64,000 bases of DNA, taken from assembly GCF_964204645.1 (NCBI RefSeq), contig NC_134026.1, positions 4,960,001 through 5,024,000 of the forward strand, in the 5' to 3' direction. Within the stretch, counting starts at the first letter, position 1. Every line of letters begins with the position of its first letter. The position numbers were made by a program, and so were the translations under genes. Source of the stretch: Tubulanus polymorphus. Lineage: Eukaryota; Nemertea; Palaeonemertea; Tubulaniformes; Tubulanidae. This document shows positions 1-13,700 of this stretch, piece after piece. The notes below the pieces were generated by a model. The model was not told the origin of the DNA, did no database searches, and saw nothing but the letters and a program-made list of their open reading frames with translations.

Positions 1-823
1 TGGGAACATAATTCCACGATTGTTGTCATGCTAACTAAACTAAGAGAAATGGGCAGAGAGAAATGCCATCAGTACTGGCCCAGTGAGCGATCCGCAAGAT
101 ATCAGTACTTTGTCGTAGATCCTATGGCTGAATACAATATGCCACAGTACATACTGCGAGAATTCAAAGTCACAGATGCCCGGGTACGTTATCAAAGCTA
201 CTTCGTTATGTTAAAGCTTTTGATGGGGCTAGGCTTAATTCATGCTGGTAGCCATTAAAAGTTTCTTTCCTTGAATTAAAGCAAATTGCTTCATATTGCC
301 TCTTCATCTATCTAGGATGGTCAGTCAAGAACTGTTAGACAATTCCAATTTACCGATTGGCCAGAGCAGGGTGTACCAAAATCCGGCGAAGGATTTATTG
401 ATTTCATTGGTCAAGTCCACAAAACTAAAGAACAATTTGGCCAAGATGGACCAATTTCAGTTCACTGCAGGTAATTCATCTCTGCATACTGTTCTTTAGA
501 TTATACGAGATTAGATTTGATAGGTATTCGATTTCAATTTTAGTGCTGGAGTTGGGCGAACGGGAGTGTTCATCACATTGAGTATAGTTCTCGAGCGTAT
601 GAGATATGAAGGCGTAGTAGACATGTTCCAAACTGTCAAAATGTTGCGAACGCAAAGACCAGCCATGGTGCAAACAGAGGTATGTCACAGAAAATAACAG
701 TTCACTTGCATGTTGTCCTTACATCGTTACACATCTTTTTGCTTTTCACTTCAGGACCAGTATCAGTTTTGTTATCGCGCTGCATTGGAATATTTGGGAT
801 CGTTCGATCACTATGCAAACTGA
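1..823 (+). CDS. LAR: LAR-type receptor protein tyrosine phosphatase (PTPRD/F/S family), C-terminal part of D2 domain
   Basis: Four exons give the C-terminal end of a LAR-family receptor phosphatase: 1-183 (open to the left, window starts in frame), 316-470, 544-679 and 755-823. The first reads [18 protein letters not shown], then comes TDWPEQGVP, then the P-loop [10 protein letters not shown], and the protein ends LGSFDHYAN. These are hallmarks of the second (membrane-distal, D2) phosphatase domain. The WPD-loop aspartate is Glu here (WPE), as is usual for LAR D2, which has little or no catalytic activity in known members. All introns have GT..AG ends and the phases agree. The ectodomain, TM segment and D1 lie to the left of the window. 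In known animals LAR acts in axon guidance and synapse formation at the plasma membrane. Identification is strong; only about 180 residues are visible. Confidence 0.95.
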
Positions 824-1762
824 TAAAAAAATGCCATCAATTATCGCGTGCGCCTTGTGACAACTATGCAGGATGACTATAGCGTGTTGTGTGCATGGAA
901 TATTCAAACAACGGGAGCAGTATTAGTTCGAATCATCGGGGTCGTCCAAAAATCTGGATCACGTTCACGGAAAGGATTAAAAATTGCGTTCTGCGAAAGG
1001 GAAAATAATAGACTTAAAGTTTTTTTTCCCATCATCAATTCGATCGGATTTACCTTTCTTTACCGTTCTCTATCGGCCAATCGATCGCGTCGATGGTCGA
1101 AATGTGGATACGCGCGAATATTCCAAAGCAATATCCCCGATGCGGTAGAAACTATCAAGGTACCGGTTATTGTTTGATTGGTTGGCATCGTCGCTTGCCC
1201 TGAAATTAGACTCTTAATGAATAATCAGAGTATCAATACGTCAGTGACGTTCAAAAATGAACTGTACGTGCAGACACGTTCTTGAGTATCACTGCCATCA
1301 AATGGATTATCACGCTTGAATAGTGAAATACGCAATATGTGTGTGAATCATAGTACGTACGTGTACAGGAAGGTTGTATTTCAGAAAATGGAATTTTTAA
1401 AAACGAAACGGAAATGAGCAGACGAATGAAAACAGGTCACAATTGTACGACACGAATTGGATGTAATGGGACAGAAGAACATTTATCGTACAAATATAAA
1501 AAAACATTACATCTGGTGCTGAACAACTTAACATCATTTTTCGTTCTCGGAATTTTAGAGTAGTCTTCAATCTCTCGTAGCGCGCGGGGGGAGATGGGTA
1601 CTTTCTACGAGCGCATTGTAAGTGTGCGTCGTAATCTTATTTCAATAACGAAAAATTATGCGCCGCATCAATATTTCCATAAGCTGTACATTGACGCTAT
1701 AATAATGAATGAGTTAATCGTGTATGTCGATGTTGTTATCTATTATGATGATGACTCGCGCA

Positions 1763-1860
1763 TTCATATATATATATATAAATATATATAGATATATATA
1801 TATATATAAATATGAATATAAGTGAATATATATATATAGATTAATTATATTATATATGTA
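1763..1860. repeat. Imperfect (TA)n microsatellite tract
   Basis: Runs of alternating TA broken by AAATA and GAATA. It lies in the presumed LAR 3' UTR. Confidence 0.8.
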
Positions 1861-1950
1861 CATGGATTATTTTTGTACAGGAAGAAAACGAGCCTACCGT
1901 TTATACGCCACCTATATGTCAACATACGTACCATATATAGATATATAACG

Positions 1951-1980
1951 TATATGTATGTATGTATGTATGTATGTATG
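1951..1980. repeat. (TATG)n tetranucleotide microsatellite
   Basis: About seven consecutive TATG/GTAT units, directly seen. It lies downstream of the (TA)n tract in the presumed LAR 3' UTR. Confidence 0.85.
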
Positions 1981-4900
1981 CTGCGCTTCATTGAACTGTT
2001 TCAATCTGTTATTATTGTGTTGGTGTCTCCAGTAAGTATGTAATACATGTGTATAATGCCTCGATGCATGTGTATTTGAACGGTGACCGATATAACTTGA
2101 GCATCGTACCAATCGGTTTAGCTCACTACATGTACGACGAAATGTGTTTTGACCGAGTATAGGCATGAAGGAGGTAATTCGAAAGTAGAAAAAAACATCC
2201 GAGCAAAATCAACTGTTTCATGCCTGTACATACATAGCATAAGTAGTTTGTAAATTAGCCTATTATTCATTTGATATCTGAGGTACATGGTGTCTGAGTG
2301 ATATTTTTGCCATGGATACAGACAACAATTTGTATAGAACGCTTTATTTTCAACGAATATTCAAAATACGGAGCTTTTTCAACTCGCTCTGCGCCTAGAT
2401 TTATTGTAAGAGATAATTGACTGCAGGTCATGTGCTACATGGCCTGAATCCGTAGTTAGACTGCATTTACTTATGTTATGGCTACTTTATCACTGCTAGA
2501 AGATTTTATAAGAAGCTTCTTAGACGAGAGTTAAAAAATCGTAGCGAAACTCTGAACCGGCAAATTGAATATCACTTAGGGTCCTGTGTCCTAATGATCG
2601 AGATTTCTCTATTGCGAGCACTATTTTTTCTATTTGTTCGAAGATGAATGAGAAAGATAGCATTTATGTTTGTATGTTTCAATTATTTGAGGTTTGTTTT
2701 CGAGTCGATTTCTTTCCAATCGGTGCCGCAGTTCTTTAGAAAATAATCAAATGAATGAAATACGGTGGCCTTCATCATCGGCAAATATTACCTGGTCGTT
2801 ATTAATGAACATCGTCCGTGTTGTGTGTAAATGTGTCACTTTCATACGCTTAAAATGTAATTACGAAGAACAAATATGTGTTTGAATTGAATGAGAAATA
2901 ACTAACTATCGATAACGAAATTAATGGTGCATACAAACCATGCACTTACAAGTATGATTTGAATGAACATAACATACGTGTAGAAAAATATATATATATA
3001 TGAAGAACTTCATCATAACTTATCATGTATTAGTTTGAATTTTTTGTACCGAAATCTTCCTGCAAGTGATGATGTTGTCATAGTCAACAATAACAATAAT
3101 GATAATGATAATTATATTAATAAAATCGTTACTCATAGTAGATAGTACAATTCATGTGCATGCGTGTGCCGTGGGGACGTTACACTTATCAACTGAAAAA
3201 CTACACGACACAAAAATGAGACTGAAAGCATTTTACCATAACAAAAAATGGCTATTGATAATTGTTTTGTTACGTATGTACAATTGGAAACTAAGTTTCT
3301 GCTATATTAAGATGACAATAACCGTATATGATTATTTTTGACAATCAACTTAACGATTTGCGCATAGTTTCTACAGGTGGTATTTTCATTTGCTACAATA
3401 TATATATTCCAAGTGTAGTGTGTGCCATTTTGTGGTTTGCTGCTGCTGCTACTTGTCTAGGTCATTCGAGGGCAATTTCACAATTATGTTACTAACATAT
3501 GATATCTGATATATATCATCATTAGACAAAACTTGTTATTAGCGCGAAGTGATTTCTTCAGCCATTTTCATTTCGATTTCAGACAGACATCTTTGACAGT
3601 CTCATTCTTTTATTTGAAATATATACAGTATACAGGGCCTCATCATCAAATGAGGTGCTAAAAGTAGAAATATGCCTTCTTGTCCTTTATTGAAATTTGA
3701 TGAATCATTGAAAATACGTGTTATATGGTATATCCTTTTCCTTCCTCGAAAAAAATGCCCTTTCTTGCAGGTGAGGCTCTGGTCCCTGGAATGTTCCCAA
3801 ATTCAGCAAATTGATGAAAAAGGTGTCACATGCCTAGTTAGAAAAAGGCAATCGTGGCGTAGATTTTATGTATGATTATCAACACTAACCTATTATCGTA
3901 ATATGTTTTCAGCTAGTACCGGTAGTTATCAGGTTTTGAAGTAGGACTTTTCATTCTACTTCTCAAATGACAATGTCTTCATGAATTATCAACCATACGT
4001 ATTTTGTGATTTTATAGTCATTATTAAAGACCATTTTGGCGGACTTCTTATATAAGTGACTTCATTCAACACAGGTCAAGCATGCGGCCTAATAATACAG
4101 CGGAATTTCATTTGTTCTATAAATGTGTCTGTCTTATGCTCATCATTTTCTAAACGGATCAAAACAAGCCCTCCGAGGAAATTGAATTGATTGTGTGTGT
4201 GTGTTAACATGAATGGAATATTTGTAACTATAGACATAATTACAGCATGCTATGATGTAACTAAAGAAAATGTTCATTAGTATTGTCATGACTTGTGTAA
4301 ATACAAATCCATTCGTTATGATTTTTGGATGATTGCAGTAAAACTTTGTGTAACTTGGACAGAAAGGGACCAAAAGATCTTTTCCGAGCTCAGAGGTGTC
4401 TGGTTTAGGGATGGTTTATGAATGATAATGGTGTGGAGGAGATGCTTATGTGTCCGAGTTAAACAAAGATTTCTGCGTTTCATTTCAACTAAATTTCGAA
4501 AACTATAGCATGGTAGTGTAAGCCTAATGGTAGAACTAGGTCAGTTCATTAACATTCTGTACAATACCTTAATGAAATGACAAAAAGGTCAAAAGAAATC
4601 ATACGTTGAAAATTGAAGACTGTTTCTAAAACGGTCCACTAAATTCCCTTGGTACTGATTAACTGAAAATACGATCGTGATTTTATTTGAATCGATGTTA
4701 TTTTTAAACTACATGTATGTAAACGATTTGTTTTGTGTTTTACATTGAATCGGTATCCCACCAGAATTTCTGAAAACTGTATAAATCCCTCTGTGGTTTA
4801 TTACGAATTGCTCAATTAGGAGGCAGAAAGCATATACGGTTTCTAAAAGCTGGTACTGTTTATGGAGATAAATTCAAAAGGCTGGGTCTTTGTATTTATA

Positions 4901-5292
4901 GTACATGTATTTATGACTGTGGCACCCATTCTGAGGTGTCTTAGAGTTTAGAGTTTGAGCAATTCGTTTTTTTTTCAAAGGGATGATTCTCTTGACAGTA
5001 TTTCCGACTAAAAAGTACATTATTGTAAGTAAAGTAAAGTTTGGTTTTATTCGATGTGAAAACTGACTGGACGAAATATATCGATACATATTTTAGTTCT
5101 CTTGTGATGATAATGATATTGTTATATTGAATGAAAAATTAAATACAAATGAATTGTCTAGTTATTTAAATAAAAAAAGAGTTATGTAGTTTTTGGTCTG
5201 GTCGATATTGTTGTCCAGATCCCAATGATAACTTATAGATCTTTGTGTACGTAAATTACAGCAGCTGCTGTGAATCATTTTTATTGTTACTC

Positions 5293-5298
5293 AATAAA
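5293..5298 (+). terminator. Candidate polyadenylation signal of LAR
   Basis: Canonical AATAAA followed within 25 nt by a T-rich stretch. It is the last good signal before the MITE at 5385. Confidence 0.5.
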
Positions 5299-5384
5299 GT
5301 CATGCCTCTTCTAAAATTTTTTTTTCATGTTTTCAATTCTTCTTAAGCATTCAGTGTCATTTCTGCTGTAGACCCCCCTCAGAC

Positions 5385-6172
5385 CACAGGGGTTTGGCGA
5401 TGGGCTTGGATTTTATTTCCGGGTTGTTGATAATCTCGCGAGAATGGCGCTAAATATGAACTGCGAATAAATTCAAAATATCACGGAAATACCTTGTGTT
5501 TATATTGTTTATTTATCCGCTATAAAGTTCTGATAAACAATTGGTCGTTAAGAATCATTATCAGACGGTCGTCATGCTTTACTATATAAAATCACAAGGG
5601 ATGAAACGCCAGGCCTCCGCTGTACTTAAATTTTCAGCCAGAAAGTTGGGACAGTCACGTGACATTCTGATGACGTCATCGCATTTAAAACTTCAACACG
5701 AAAAGTTAACATATTCACAGACCGATATCAATTGTCAGATTATGATTCATATGAAATAAATAACTTATAAGGAATAAATTATGACGAAATATATAATTCA
5801 TAGTAAAAAAATGCATTTGAATGTAAGTTATTCTCAAATATTTTTCGTATCATAGTTTCCATCTTATATGCTTCAGGTTCGCGTTCAGTCAAATAAGAAG
5901 CGTTAAGTCACGTGACTGTCCCAACTTTCTGGCTGGCACAACTCTGAAGGCGTTTCATCCCTTGTTCTTTTATATAGTAGCGTGACGACCGTCTGATAAT
6001 GATTCTTAACGACCAATTGTTTATCGAAACTTTATAGCGGATAAATAAACAATATAAACACAAGGTATTTCCGTGATATTTTGAATTTATTCGCAATTCA
6101 TATTTAGCGCCATTCTCGCGAGATTATCAACAACCCGGAAATAAAATCCAAGCCCATCGCCAAACCCCTGTG
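5385..6172. mobile_element. hAT-like MITE with long terminal inverted repeats and 8-bp TSD
   Basis: A 788-bp element flanked by the 8-bp direct repeat CCTCAGAC at 5377-5384 and 6173-6180. The ends begin CACAGGGGTTTGGCGATGGG and are near-perfect inverted repeats about 270 bp long (left arm 5385-5663, right arm 5907-6172). The centre (5664-5906) is AT-rich and has no transposase. An 8-bp duplication with C/A-rich-then-G ends fits the hAT superfamily (P elements also make 8 bp). Each arm carries the palindromes TCTCGCGAGA (5434-5443, 6114-6123) and, at its inner edge, GTCACGTGAC (5654-5663, 5907-5916). ORFs inside it are by-products. Confidence 0.93.
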
Positions 6173-6315
6173 CCTCAGACGAATTAACTGTTCAACTTAA
6201 GATGTATTTTCTGACAACTCTATCTCGAACAATCAACCCACTGCTTCACTATACATGTACCATAAGATGCTGTCGTAATGCCCATTGTTCTTAACACGCT
6301 GGGCTGTTGCATTCG

Positions 6316-6445
6316 TCTGTCTGCAGACGGAATCAAGTTATTTTGGGAAGTTTTGAAGACGCTTTTATGGATTGTCTTGATATTTGCTTTATACATGTAC
6401 CCTAGACTCATCTTCAGCCAAGGACTGGCCAGGTCAGAATCGAGA
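6316..6445. repeat. Dispersed repeat, copy 1
   Basis: This stretch is about 85% identical by eye to 15104-15240 in the last intron of HELQ. Shared strings include GGAAGTTTTGAAGACGCTT and ATGGATTGTCTTGATATTTG. The family was not recognised. The ORFs on both strands here run through the repeat and are not believed. Confidence 0.75.
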
Positions 6446-7185
6446 TGCTTGTTGATTGTTCGCCGAAAATCGGCACTACACATTTTTGAAGTCTGGGAAC
6501 TTATGAAGTTGATTGTAAGTATTAGCACTGTCATAGGATACATCTCCTCACATGGAATTTGGGATAACCCAATGTTGAACATGCTGGCATGCATGTGGCA
6601 ACAGGTTCGAGTCCCTCGGGCTAGGAAAACGTACGTACCTAGGGTTAGGAAGGTGTGTATTACCATGGATTCTAAACGTTTTCGAGTAATACATAAAAGT
6701 GAAAATAACTTCAACGGAATAAGACTTCGCTGCTATATTTAGATTTAATTCAGTAACATTTATATTTTTCACAAATAATAAACTTTCACAAAATCTAAAT
6801 AAATTGTTTCATTCTGTATATTGTGTTTCTGTTACGAGTACTGGTACATTGTCTGACAGTCGTGCTCTCTGACAGTCAGCACACTCTCAGATCTTATTTC
6901 ATCATCAATCTGTCTCTCAGGATCAATGGATTTCATACATATAACCGAAATTCGTTACCTATCCCATTTGCAGAAATTATAGCAACATTTATGGGGGACC
7001 TCTTCTTCACTCTAACGTTGGTACTATTTTTGGGATCCGGCCCTACGCATCTTCGAGCTACTTACCTAATTGTGGTCTGATGCCATAATGAAAACAGGCA
7101 ATCGACGTGTTTATTTTTGTAAAACCGACAATAGAAATTCTAAATTCTCAAACAGCTAAAAAGATCTATTTGCGAGTCTTTTGTA

Positions 7186-7229
7186 CTAGACTGGTAACCG
7201 GTCTCATTTGAGACCGGTAACCAGTCTAG
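7186..7229. repeat. 21-bp perfect-but-one hairpin
   Basis: The arms at 7186-7206 and 7209-7229 are inverted repeats of CTAGACTGGTAACCGGTCTCA with one mismatch and a 2-nt loop. A third partial copy (GGCAACCAGTCTA) follows at about 7242-7254. It may be a transposon remnant or an extruding palindrome. Confidence 0.8.
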
Positions 7230-7733
7230 CAGAATTCGACAGGCAACCAGTCTATACTTGTACGCGTTGTGCGATATACGCAATGTGTGGAGCCACTTCA
7301 GAATCCAAAATCCAAAATTTAATTTTCTAAAATGTATTGATTTAATTTTCTCTACGTGCCACTAATAATACTGCTAACTAATGAAAAAGAAATTTACAAT
7401 AGTCAGCGGCTAAAACGAGATACTACTGCCTGGCTACTACTGCTGAAAATTAGCCACAATCAACATTCAACAACAACAAACAACAACAAATTCACAATCC
7501 AAGTCAAAAAAGAGGATGAAATTATGAAAGAAAGCTGAGGGAGCCTGAGGAGGGAAGGATCATGTTCTTGTTGGGTAACAGTGTCCGTAAACCACCAGCG
7601 TCATATTCCAGGAATGATGTTATGTTGCCATTAGTTCGGTACCGTAGTAGTAACTGTTGGATCTGTAGTAAATAATCAAACTTGACAGGTCACTCTGACT
7701 GCTGTCGATTTTGAATTTTATCTTTATCGATGT

Positions 7734-10700
7734 ATGATGGATACAAATAGAAAGAGGAAGTACAGCAGTATCAGTGATTTCAATAGTGCGGTTACAAAGC
7801 TAGTAGAGGACAATGAAACTATTACCATGTCCAGTATCACGACCAAAAAAGTATCATCAGTGTTAATGGCATCAAAGACCCCCAATCGTAAAACCGAAAA
7901 TCCTGTGAGACTGGTTAGTTCATTTCTAGTGTTCTTTTCAATTTTGAAGATGTTTTATTATTTATTCAATGGTTTAGCCTCAAGTAGGCTATAGTCCATT
8001 GTTTTTGTGTGATATTTTGCTTATTCTGTTGGGTACATACCTCATTAGGTAGTTCAACTGAATATCCGATATTATTCTGTTATTGTGATCGCACAAGAAA
8101 AGGTAACTTCATTTCCTAGGCATACTTACAATGTTCAAATTCAGGAAATTTCACAAAACGGAGACATTTCACCTGATATATATATATATATATAGCCTAA
8201 TATCGAATATTCAGTCATTGTCTGCGAATTTTGTGGTCATCTTAAGAAGTAATGTACCCCAAAGAGTAAGCATAATGTCCCAGAAGAACAGTTCTTGTCC
8301 ATTAATAAACGTACTATAGTCATCATTCTTGTAGATTCTATTTTCTTTCTATATGCTACACATTCCTTCTACCAGTCAATGAAAATTGTTTTCATGTTCC
8401 AGCAGGATTCTGTTATATTGTCCCCTGGGCTGAACGACAGTGATTTAGAACTAGCCGGCATTGACATTGATCGACTTCAGCAAGATTACGAAAGTCAGCG
8501 AAGTCAGGTTGTTAATTTGCTACGAATTGAGTAAAGTGCAACATTTGTAGCAAAGTTGGTAATAATGCAGTAGTTCAGAACTCGCTTGATTCGGATCATT
8601 TGAGACTGATGAAATTAATCTGGTTCATGAGAAATGCAAATAACATAATGATATTTTATGTACCGGACAATTATGTAAAGGTGAACTGTAATGATATTGG
8701 GATAAGATCTAAATCCAGATTAGATTGATATGGATAAGTGGGTTTGACAATGGTATGTCTATTTTTGATGTAAAATTCGTTTACAATGCCACCATTGGGA
8801 CGGATGAAAAGTATGGCATTATAACGAATTTGGCATTATAGAGAATAGTATTTTTATTGAATTTGAGTTTGAGAAATTTTTACTATATTCTAGAATACTG
8901 GAGGTTCTGTCACTGAAATCGGGGATCGCACGTACAAAACTGATATCCTCGATGAAATCTTCGCCGATGAAGAAAAAATTAATTCGAAACGAAGGCCATC
9001 ACCGCGATGTAAAAAGTCTGTCCTTGGAAAAGGCGTCGAAAAGAAACCGGTTATTGTTAGCAGTAATGGGAACTCTGACGAGTTGAACGGTTCATTGCCT
9101 TTATTCGAATCAGATGACGATATTTGGCCCACTTCTGAACCTCCGATTGAGAGAAAAATGGTTGGTGTCTGTGATAATAATTCGAAACATTCCGTCGAAG
9201 GCATTTCTGTGATTGAGACTGAATCGACTGATTCTGTTTCCGACGATAGATTCCGTCCGATTCGAGTTTCCGAGCAGACGCCTCGACCGGCGACGTCAAT
9301 AGCTTCACGAATTCGAAGGTCATTGCAGAACAATGCGAAACAGACGACTCCGCAGAACAATCGAATCGAAATGCTGCGACGAGAAGTCATTAAGCGGACC
9401 AACGAAGAGGTGGCTAATATTAAAGAAACTACAGTTGATTGGGCGCGCGGTCCCTTCTTCGGATTACCGAGCAAAGTCAAAGGATTATTTGAGAAGCACC
9501 GTGGCATTAAATCACTTTATGGTAATATTAGTAGCTTTTTCTTTAACACAGGATCAACTGAAGACTTAAGTCACTAGAGAATTTATCGATAAGTGAAACA
9601 AACGTAATACCCAAAAAAAGTAGAATCTTGTTACAAATCCAGAAATAGAATGATTTGCCTACAATAATCTGTTGCAAATGAGAAAATATTGTTTATCAAC
9701 AGGATGCTGCTTTTGGCTATGAGTTCTGATGCTCCAAACTGAAATGTTGATTTTATTGACCTAATGTGAATAGATATTTAGGGATATTTATATTTTCTCT
9801 TTAAGCGTGGCAAGAAGAGTGTCTGAATCTTCCCGCAGTCCGTAACGGAAGTAATCTTATTTATTCATTGCCTACGAGCGGTGGCAAGACGCTAGTAGCT
9901 GAAATCTTAATGCTGCAACAGATCCTGTGCCACAAAAAGGATGCTATCTTAATCCTTCCATTTGTGTCGATCGTGCAAGAAAAGGTAAGCTTTGATTTTT
10001 AACACGTTCGCTGCCGCTGCGATGATACGTTTGCCCCAGTGCAAATTTTGAAAGTGAATAGGAGGAATCAGGCACGCGTTTACTTGAGTATATTGCCAGT
10101 GTAATGGCACTGGTGACAGAACCGGAAGTATGAGTATAGTCGTACCTGGCAGCAAATGTGTCAAACTGTTGGAATATCAATAACGAACCGATAAAGCAGA
10201 TAAAGTTTGCCATACAGAGATTACTTAACAAAAGTTACAGTTACGCTGTCATTAAAGTGAAACCTATCTACACCTATTCCTTACGTTATTCACCCTATCT
10301 ATGCCAATTCCTTACATTGATAATCTATCTATACCTATTGCTAATTTCATTTCAGGTAAAGGGCCTGTCAGCATTCGCTGTAGACCTCGATTTCTTAATG
10401 GAAGAATACGCCGCTAGCAAGGGTGCTTTCCCACCGAGAAAACGTCGCAAACATAACTCCATATACATAGCTACAATTGAGAAATCCAACACATTGATCA
10501 GCTGTTTGATCGAACTAAAACGATTGTGCAATATTGGACTAGTAGTCGTTGATGAGGTATTGTTTAGAAGTTTATTTTACATTGCGTCGAATATCCAAAA
10601 TAGCTTAAATGGAATTCCTGAATATCTGCTTAGGCCACAATTTGTTTCTCAGTTAAGACTTTGAATGCCAATTTTACTACTCAAACACATCTTGAAGTTT

Positions 10701-13700
10701 AAGTAAATTTTTGGAACTCCTTCCATTCATAATCTTATTATAGTTGTCCTAGTTCCACCACCAAGGAAAGCATCTTTTTAGAGGGGCATAAAGGGTGTCT
10801 GGTTAAATTAGAATGAATGCTTTGATTGATTCACAGTTTTCATTCTCAGTTACATATGCTTGGTGAAGGTGGTAGTCGAGGCGCTACACTGGAGGTTGCA
10901 TTAACCAAACTTCTTCACGCTGAAGGTAAAAATGATACGCCCGTCTAGTCTTGCTATTTTGACACACCGAGAACTCTTCTGCGATTAATTAGAAAATTAG
11001 AAAAATTAGAAAAAAAATTTTTGTCTTTAAGAATCCCCGCAGATAGTTGGAATGAGTGCAACGCTGAGTAATATTTCAGATCTTACCACATTCTTGCGTG
11101 CAGAATTGTACACGAATGATTTCCGACCAGTAAGTCCTTGACGCGAATCTGCTTGAGAAATATTCTTTCATCCTACGAAACACATTTACTAACAGTTGTC
11201 AAATTGTTTGCTTTTATTTCAAGGTTAAGCTGGTAGAGTATGTTAAGGTGGAGGATAATATATTTGAGGTGAAGAAGAATGTACTTTGTCCTGATGATGT
11301 ATTGCATCACAAACGAATAGTAACTTTCCCTGTATGTTAAACGCATTTGATTCCGGCATAGAAAATATATAAAAAAATGAGACATTTGTAGGCTCCTCTG
11401 AATTAAATTTAAAACTTAAATTAATCTTTTGATAGTACGACCTGCAGATGAGACGTCGAGATCCTGATCATTTACTCGGATTGGTTTTGGAAGTCGTGCC
11501 GACCTATTCCTGTCTCGTATTCTGTCCTACGAAGAAGAATTGCGAGAACGTTGCCGTAATGCTCTGTGATTTGATACCGAAGTAAGATTCAGGATCAACG
11601 ATTTATCGATGTGTTTGCGTGATGGAGGATTGCATACTTAATGAATGATTTCAGAAACACTGTTTCAATATTATCTCGTAAAATAAGACCATTGAATCAA
11701 ATTATTATAACTAATTTCAGAGATATAGAAGTTCAAAATACCATCGAGGATATCGGTTTCTTTTAAGTGTTGATACGAGAATGAATGCATTTAGTAGTGT
11801 TATGATTAAGCAATGATAACACTACCCAATAGTTCAGTTAACCATAGTTTTGTCTTATTTACTTAGATTATTAAGGTATTTTCACTAGTGCGCTATGGAT
11901 TATGCATTCATGAAATACATACCATACGTAAGTTCCACCTGATAGTTTATCGTACTATTTCAGGGAGATTTTGCAAGTGAAACAAAACGAAAAGAAGATC
12001 CTGTTGCAACAACTGAAAGACGATAATAACGGGAAACTGTGTCCGATCCTGCAGCGTACAGTGCGGTATGGTATCGCGTATCACCACAGCGGTCTAACCG
12101 GAGATGAGAGGAAACTAATCGAAGATGCCTATTCAGCTGGCACGCTTTGTACGTTAACATGTACATCTACTTTAGCAGCGGGTGTAAATCTTCCTGCGAA
12201 AAGGTCAATATCCAATACAAGTATCATGCCTTCTTTAACTAGTTCCTAGTTTCCTAGTTCTAGTTCTGCCACCATTGCCACTGCAAGTTAACTCAAAGCT
12301 GATCCTTATTGTTTGTTAAATGTTTGCACTCTGACAATCGGAATGACACAGTTCCTAATTCTGATTGGCTGGAAATGTAAACAACTCTGCTTCATTTCTC
12401 AATGCTCATTGGTCAATTTTGAACAGTGGTTGACCATGGAATTGCCAACTGGGAGATAACTCGTAGTAGCAATTGGGCAAAACCTGTTAGAAATATCGGA
12501 TAAAACCGTTAAGAAAATTTCTATCAGATTTGACTTCATAAATCTAATATGAGCACAGCTTGTATCTCGAATGTATCGCTTTTCTCGAAGACCAACAATT
12601 AAATCTCTTGTGTTGTGTTTGTAGAGTAATCCTTCGTGCTCCGAATGTTGGCGCTGATATGATGTCGAGCAGTCAGTATAAGCAGATGGTCGGACGAGCT
12701 GGTCGAGCGGGAATCGACTCATCCGGTGAAAGTATACTCATCGTTAAACCTGCTGAACGTAGGAAGATACTGAATCTGATCAGCGGCCCTATGGACAGCT
12801 GTAAAAGCAGTTTGCTGTATGATAACGGCAAGGGAATGCGTGCACTTATCCTATCTCTCATAGGACTCCAGGTGATTTTTTTATGCGGATGAGTAAATAA
12901 GGAGTATTTTTTTGAGGTCAGAGAAAGTCCTACATCTACCGTATATGAAAACGTAGGTTTTATAACTTGGATTCTGTGACGTTGATGCATATGTTGTAAA
13001 AATGTCCATGTCTGGAAAAAAATTAGTGAGTTGTTCTCTCTTTAGACCTAACATCTTTTTAAGCTGCAAATTGTTAATGAAGTGTTAATACCCCACGTGT
13101 AGCGGTTGTGATAATGATATATTAATGAATATTTTGGTTTGCTAGGTGGCGCAATCTACCGAATCAGTCCTATTGTTTATACAGAGTACACTATACTCTG
13201 TTCAGTGTGACATTGAGAAGAGGAATGATATATTTCATTTCACGAAAGATGCACTTGAAAAGTTAATAGAAATGAAGTTGATCAGACAGAAAATGGGTGA
13301 CCCGTCAGCTGCACAGAAACTACTCGAAACAACTCCGCTTGGTCGGGCTGCTTATAAAGGTAGGTTTAATAGAATATCAATATTGATAGCATCAAAAAGA
13401 TTTGCTCTTTCACAATCAGTTATTACTGAGGGTATGTTTTTAGCCCAAATGGGACCTTAGCCCAAGTGACATGATCTATGATTGCAGTTTCATGGCCATT
13501 GGTTTCTGTATATGTTCACCAGGGACGTTGAATAGTGAAATTGTCTGATTGTCAATCATTTCACCGAGTGGGCATGATGTCCCTGGACCCTTTGTTCTTT
13601 CTTTACAGGCGGGGTGGATGTCGACAGAGCTAACCAGTTATACAAAGATCTATGTCAAGCCCAAGAATCTCTAGTCATCGCAAATTACTTGCATCTTCTT

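Larger units (their letters stand above)
824..5310 (+). other. Putative long 3' UTR of the LAR gene, no other gene seen
   Basis: No convincing coding exon follows the LAR stop codon for about 4.5 kb. The stretch is AT-rich with short ORFs only. A clear AATAAA lies at 5293-5298 followed by a T-rich tract, so this could all be 3' UTR. Earlier cleavage sites are possible, because other AATAAA-like strings occur (for example near 3118). That it is one UTR is inference. Confidence 0.45.
6181..7733. other. Intergenic / HELQ upstream region
   Basis: No gene is supported. It holds one copy of a dispersed repeat (6316-6445) and a hairpin (7186-7229). The HELQ promoter and 5' UTR presumably lie in the last few hundred bases; no TATA box was recognised. 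Confidence 0.6.

Noticed and set aside
6604-6614. GGTTCGAGTCC, identical to a tRNA B-box
   Set aside because: No matching A-box or acceptor stem was found around it and the T-stem does not pair, so neither a tRNA nor a SINE head is supported.
6220-6772. Overlapping ORFs of 154-164 codons on both strands
   Set aside because: They run through a dispersed repeat, overlap each other and show no domain, signal or splice context.
8890-9507. 205-codon minus-strand ORF
   Set aside because: Antisense shadow of HELQ exon 3, whose plus-strand frame joins correctly to the neighbouring exons.
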